This document shows positions 5,668-9,314 of a stretch of DNA of 9,314 nucleotides, in pieces; the stretch's first letter is position 1, and the number at the start of each line of letters is the position of its first letter. The notes beneath the pieces are model-generated. The model had not been told where the DNA came from, did no database searches, and saw only the letters and a list, made by a program, of their open reading frames with translations. The DNA is from JBNRMR01 sp050309705 (GTDB lineage Bacteria; Bacillota; Clostridia; Christensenellales; UBA1750), in the NCBI GenBank assembly GCA_050309705.1, contig JBNRMR010000075.1, positions 1-9,314 of the forward strand, given 5' to 3'. The translations under genes and the position numbers were made by a program.

Positions 5668-8600
5668 TTAAGAGTGAGCGGCGGTGTCCATTCCATCAGT
5701 GATGGATGCGCCAGGCTGGCTGTTGGCGATGAGCTCCACATTCTTATAGCGCTTCATGCCCGTTCCCGCAGGGATCAGCTTGCCGATTATAACGTTTTCC
5801 TTGAGGCCCTGCAGAGGATCAACCTTGCCCTTTATGGCAGCCTCAGTCAAGACCCTTGTGGTCTCCTGGAAGGACGCGGCCGAGAGGAAGGAATCGGTGG
5901 CCAGTGACGCCTTGGTGATGCCCAGCAACACGCGCTTGCCGATGGCGGGCATCTTGCCGGCCATAACGGTGGCTTCGTTCTCCTCTTCGAACTTGAATAT
6001 ATCCACAAGCCCTCCGGGCAGCATGTCGGTGTCACCGGCATCCTCCACGCGAACCTTGCGCAGCATCTGCTTGACGATGACCTCAATATGCTTGTCGGAT
6101 ATGCTGACGCCCTGGAGCCTGTAGACAGTTTGCACTTCCTTGAGCAGATAGTCTTGAACTCCCTTGACGCCCTTGATCTTCAGTATGTCGTGAGGGTTGA
6201 TGGAGCCTTCGGTCAGCTCATCGCCCGCCTGGACAAAGTCCCCCTCCTGCACCTTCAGCCTTGAGCCGTAGACGATTTGATAGGATGCGCTTTCGCCGTC
6301 CTCGTTGGTGATGACCAGCTCCCTGCGCTTCTTGGTTTCGTTTATGGAAACTTTTCCGGATATTTCTGCCATTAGGGCAAGACCCTTGGGCTTCCTTGCC
6401 TCAAAAAGCTCGGTTATGCGGGGCAGACCCTGGGTGATATCGTCGCCCGCAACGCCGCCGGTGTGGAATGTGCGCATTGTAAGCTGGGTGCCGGGCTCGC
6501 CGATGGATTGGGCAGCGATTATGCCCACCGCCTCGCCGATGTTGACCTTTCCACCCGTTGCTAAGTTAGCGCCGTAGCACTTGGCGCAAACGCCGCGCTT
6601 GTTCCGGCAGGTTAAAACGGAACGGATCTGGGCATTTTTAATGCCCGATTTGGCAACTTCATCTGCCTTTTCGTGGGTGATCATGCCGTTTATCGGAACG
6701 ATAATCTCGCCCGTCTTGGGATTGCGCATATCCTCGGCGGCATAACGGCCGGCAATCCTGTCCTCAAGAGGCTCAATCTTTTCCCTACCGTTGGTGATAT
6801 CGTTTACGGTGATGCCGCGAACGGTCTCGCCTCGTTCCTCAAAGCAGTCTTCACCGTATATTATGACCTCCTGGGAAACGTCCACCAGCCTTCTGGTGAG
6901 ATAGCCCGAGTCGGCCGTCTTAAGGGCGGTGTCTGCCAGGCCCTTTCTTGTGCCGTGGGTTGATATGAAGAACTCCAGCATGGTCAGGCCCTCGCGCAGG
7001 TTTGCGCGTATGGGCAGCTCGATTATGCGGCCGGATGGGTTGGCCACAAGGCCCCTCATTCCCGCCAGCTGGCGGATCTGGTTGATGGAGCCTCTGGCGC
7101 CGGAGTTCGCCATCATGTTGATGTTGTTGAACTCGTCCAGCGTCTTCATCAGCGCTTCGGTGACGCTCTTTGTCGTCTCGTCCCAAATCTTGATGACGCC
7201 CTCATAGCGCTCCTTTTCGGAGAGAACGCCCCTGCGGAAGTTGCGCTCCACAGCCTGCACCCGCTCCTCGGCGGACTTGAGCAGAGCCGTCTTTTCTTCG
7301 GGAATGACGATGTCACTAACGGAAACGGTGACTGCGCCCTTTGTGGAATATTCAAAACCCTGGCGCTTGATGATGTCAAGCATGTTGGCCGTTTTTGATA
7401 TGCCGTGCTTCCTGAAGCAGGCGTCAATTATCTTGTTGATGAACTTGCTGTCCACACGGCAGTTGATCTCAAGATCAAACATTGTCTCGGGATCGTTGCG
7501 GTTAACAAAGCCTAGATCCTGGGGGATAGCGTCGTTGAAGATTATCCGCCCGATGGATGTGGATATAATCTTGCTGCGGGTCTCGCCATCCACCTTCCTG
7601 GTCATCTTCACAAATATCTCCGCCTGAAGGGATATTTCGCCCAAACGGTATGCCAACAGCGCTTCGTCCGGGAAGGCGAAAGCCCTGCCCTCGCCCTTCG
7701 CACCGGGGCGCAGCATTGTCAGGTAATAGGAACCCAGCACCATGTCGTGGGTAGGGATGGTGACAGGCCTTCCATCCTGGGGCTTGAGAATGTTGTTATA
7801 TGCCAGCATCAGGAAGCGTGCCTCGGCCTGAGCTTCCATCGAAAGGGGAACGTGGACCGCCATCTGGTCGCCGTCAAAGTCAGCGTTATAGGCGGTGCAG
7901 ACCAGAGGATGCAGCTTGATTGCCCGGCCTTCCACCAGCACCGGCTCGAAGGCCTGTATGCCCAGCCTATGCAGCGTGGGCGCGCGGTTTAATAGCACAG
8001 GATGATCCCTTATGATCTCCTCAAGGACGTCCCAGACTTCGGGGCGCAGCCTTTCCACCATCCGCTTTGCGCTCTTGATGTTGTGGGAAAGGCCCAGCTC
8101 CACCAGCCTTTTCATGACGAAGGGCTTGAAAAGCTCAATTGCCATTTCTTTGGGCAGGCCGCACTGATAAAGCTTCAGCTCCGGCCCCACGACTATAACG
8201 CTTCTGCCGGAATAGTCAACGCGCTTGCCAAGAAGGTTTTGCCTGAAGCGGCCCTGCTTGCCGCGAAGGAGATCCGAAAGGCTCTTAAGGGCCCTGTTGC
8301 CGGGGCCTGTGACGGCCCTTCCGCGCCTGCCGTTGTCGATCAGCGCGTCCACGGCCTCTTGGAGCATTCTCTTTTCGTTGCGCACGATTATGTCAGGAGC
8401 GCCCAGCTCCAAAAGCCTTTTAAGGCGGTTGTTGCGGTTAATCACACGCCTGTAAAGATCGTTAAGGTCTGATGTGGCAAACCTTCCGCCGTCAAGCTGC
8501 ACCATGGGCCTGAGCTCCGGGGGGATTACCGGCACAACTGTCATTATCATCCACTCGGGCTGGTTTTCGCTTTTGCGGAAGGATTCCACAACCTCCAGCC

Positions 8601-9228
8601 TCTTGACAGCGCGCACCCGCTTTTGTCCGGATGTGCTTTTTAGGTCGCCTCTCAGGGCCTCCGCTTCGTCGTCCAGGTCAATATTGTGCAGAAGTTCATA
8701 GACGGCCTCTGCGCCCATGCCGGCCTTAAAGGAGTTCACGCCGTAGGTGTCCTGGGCCTCGCGGTATTCTCTGTCTGTAAGAAGCTGCTTATAGTCAAGA
8801 TTTGTGGTTCCCGGGTCCAGCACCACGAACATGGCAAAGTAAAGTATCCTCTCCAGAGAGCGCGGTGACATATCCAGCAAAAGCCCCATGCGGCTGGGGA
8901 TGGCCCTGAAATACCATATGTGGGAAACGGGGGCGGCCAGCTCGATGTGACCCATTCTTTCGCGGCGCACCTTCGCGCGGGTGACTTCAACTCCGCACTT
9001 ATCGCAGATTATGCCCTTGTAGCGCACGCGCTTATATTTTCCGCAGTGGCACTCCCAGTCCTTGGTGGGCCCAAAAATCTTCTCGCAGAAAAGACCGTCA
9101 CGCTCGGGCTTGAGCGTGCGGTAGTTGATGGTTTCAGGCTTTTTCACCTCGCCGTGGGACCATTCCCTTATCTTTTCAGGCGAAGCAAGACCTATTTGTA
9201 TAGCGTCAAAATTCTGTAATTCAAACAA
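5668..9228 (-). CDS. rpoC: DNA-directed RNA polymerase subunit beta'
   Basis: This is the beta' subunit of RNA polymerase, forming the clamp and much of the active site in the alpha2-beta-beta'-omega core. The 1186-residue frame is complete, close to the roughly 1200 residues of Bacillus subtilis RpoC. Visible elements in order: N-terminal zinc finger Cys60, 62, 75 and 78; switch region around 325-349 (GRFRQNLLGKRVDYSGRS); the catalytic Mg-binding NADFDGD with Asp450, 452 and 454; bridge helix around 706-727 (ANSGARGSINQIRQLAGMRG); second zinc site Cys795, 874, 881 and 884; trigger loop region around 905-930 (QSIGEPGTQLTMRTFHTGG); and C-terminal SFLSAASFQETTRVL at 1113-1127. It starts with TTG at 9228, preceded by a GGAG site at 8 nt, and translation from there gives the conserved N-terminus (FELQNFDAIQIGLASPEK). 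It ends at a strong terminator, so no gene of the usual rps cluster follows it directly. Confidence 0.99.
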   Translation of the reverse strand: MFELQNFDAIQIGLASPEKIREWSHGEVKKPETINYRTLKPERDGLFCEKIFGPTKDWECHCGKYKRVRYKGIICDKCGVEVTRAKVRRERMGHIELAAPVSHIWYFRAIPSRMGLLLDMSPRSLERILYFAMFVVLDPGTTNLDYKQLLTDREYREAQDTYGVNSFKAGMGAEAVYELLHNIDLDDEAEALRGDLKSTSGQKRVRAVKRLEVVESFRKSENQPEWMIMTVVPVIPPELRPMVQLDGGRFATSDLNDLYRRVINRNNRLKRLLELGAPDIIVRNEKRMLQEAVDALIDNGRRGRAVTGPGNRALKSLSDLLRGKQGRFRQNLLGKRVDYSGRSVIVVGPELKLYQCGLPKEMAIELFKPFVMKRLVELGLSHNIKSAKRMVERLRPEVWDVLEEIIRDHPVLLNRAPTLHRLGIQAFEPVLVEGRAIKLHPLVCTAYNADFDGDQMAVHVPLSMEAQAEARFLMLAYNNILKPQDGRPVTIPTHDMVLGSYYLTMLRPGAKGEGRAFAFPDEALLAYRLGEISLQAEIFVKMTRKVDGETRSKIISTSIGRIIFNDAIPQDLGFVNRNDPETMFDLEINCRVDSKFINKIIDACFRKHGISKTANMLDIIKRQGFEYSTKGAVTVSVSDIVIPEEKTALLKSAEERVQAVERNFRRGVLSEKERYEGVIKIWDETTKSVTEALMKTLDEFNNINMMANSGARGSINQIRQLAGMRGLVANPSGRIIELPIRANLREGLTMLEFFISTHGTRKGLADTALKTADSGYLTRRLVDVSQEVIIYGEDCFEERGETVRGITVNDITNGREKIEPLEDRIAGRYAAEDMRNPKTGEIIVPINGMITHEKADEVAKSGIKNAQIRSVLTCRNKRGVCAKCYGANLATGGKVNIGEAVGIIAAQSIGEPGTQLTMRTFHTGGVAGDDITQGLPRITELFEARKPKGLALMAEISGKVSINETKKRRELVITNEDGESASYQIVYGSRLKVQEGDFVQAGDELTEGSINPHDILKIKGVKGVQDYLLKEVQTVYRLQGVSISDKHIEVIVKQMLRKVRVEDAGDTDMLPGGLVDIFKFEEENEATVMAGKMPAIGKRVLLGITKASLATDSFLSAASFQETTRVLTEAAIKGKVDPLQGLKENVIIGKLIPAGTGMKRYKNVELIANSQPGASITDGMDTAAHS

Positions 9229-9234
9229 GGAGGG

Positions 9235-9240
9235 ATCTCC
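9235..9240 (-). promoter_or_regulatory. ribosome binding site supporting the TTG start of rpoC
   Basis: On the minus strand GGAGAT places its GGAG core 8 nt before the TTG at 9228. No in-frame ATG or GTG is available upstream in a sensible position, and the encoded N-terminus matches the family from this codon. Confidence 0.75.
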
Positions 9241-9253
9241 TGTCCATATTTAA

Positions 9254-9289
9254 AAACAAGCGTCAAAGGCAAAGGGGCAGAGCTTGTTT
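9254..9289 (-). terminator. hairpin with T-run upstream of rpoC; possible terminator or attenuator
   Basis: On the minus strand AAACAAGC (9289-9282) pairs with GCTTGTTT (9261-9254), eight pairs around a 20-nt loop, and the T-run continues through 9252. It lies about 25 nt before the rpoC start. The remaining sequence to 9314 has stop codons in every minus-strand frame near the end and no rpoB-like C-terminus, so it is taken as rpoB-rpoC intergenic sequence. The long loop and AT-rich stem make strong termination doubtful. Confidence 0.35.
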
Positions 9290-9314
9290 AGCTTTTCTTA
9301 TTGACTTAATGCTC

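Noticed and set aside
8002..8472. 156-codon plus-strand open frame and several smaller ones inside rpoC
   Set aside because: They are shadow frames in GC-rich coding sequence; rpoC is intact on the minus strand over the whole region and the frames show no recognisable domains.
9221..9247. Possible 8-codon leader peptide overlapping the rpoC start (ATG at 9247 on the minus strand)
   Set aside because: It has no ribosome binding site and its coding part is simply the rpoC Shine-Dalgarno region; no repeated regulatory codons are present.
9229..9314. C-terminal end of rpoB at the right edge
   Set aside because: All three minus-strand frames meet stop codons and none ends in an acidic RpoB-like tail, so rpoB must end beyond the window.
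1..9314. CRISPR array, tRNA or rRNA gene, transposase or integrase
   Set aside because: No regularly spaced repeats, no tRNA-like T-arm or cloverleaf, no rRNA-like stretch and no recombinase-like protein were seen on either strand.

Overview
The window looks like a chromosomal piece of a Gram-positive anaerobe of the Bacillota, most likely the class Clostridia. The RNA polymerase beta' subunit is of the short Firmicutes type, about 1186 residues, without the large insertions of proteobacterial or cyanobacterial forms. The solute-binding protein and its two permeases are of the LipO/LplB/LplC type common in Clostridia and Bacilli. Shine-Dalgarno sites are strong and close to AAGGAGG. Base composition is mixed, near half GC by eye, with rpoC richer in GC than the AraC-type gene and the intergenic stretches. 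A genus cannot be named from this alone.

Left part (1-4089): a carbohydrate-uptake operon runs leftward. It encodes a lipoprotein solute-binding protein (3044 to 1554), an LplB-like permease (1508 to 567) and an LplC-like permease that is cut by the left edge of the window (567 to 1). An AraC-family regulator (3179-4054) is transcribed divergently from it. The 134 bp between them hold two good promoter-like sequences that face each other and overlap, which suits local control of transporter expression by this regulator. No ATPase gene is visible; in this transporter family the ATPase is often a shared one encoded elsewhere. A probable terminator follows the regulator.

Middle part (4055-4530): 476 bp without a convincing gene. 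It contains a long-range inverted repeat enclosing smaller hairpins, a second terminator-like hairpin, and, nearest the next gene, a near-consensus promoter and ribosome binding site. The part between the two hairpins is a candidate structured RNA, but this is only a hypothesis.

Right part (4531-9314): a fused methionine sulfoxide reductase MsrA-MsrB gene reads rightward and converges on rpoC, which reads leftward and is complete with a TTG start. Between their ends lie a GC-rich sequence able to fold into a three-way junction and a strong bidirectional terminator. rpoC therefore ends its transcription unit here, with no rpsL or rpsG following directly. The upstream rpoB is not in the window.

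No new defence, mobile or biosynthetic system is apparent. The most worthwhile leads are the intergenic structures and the face-to-face promoters.
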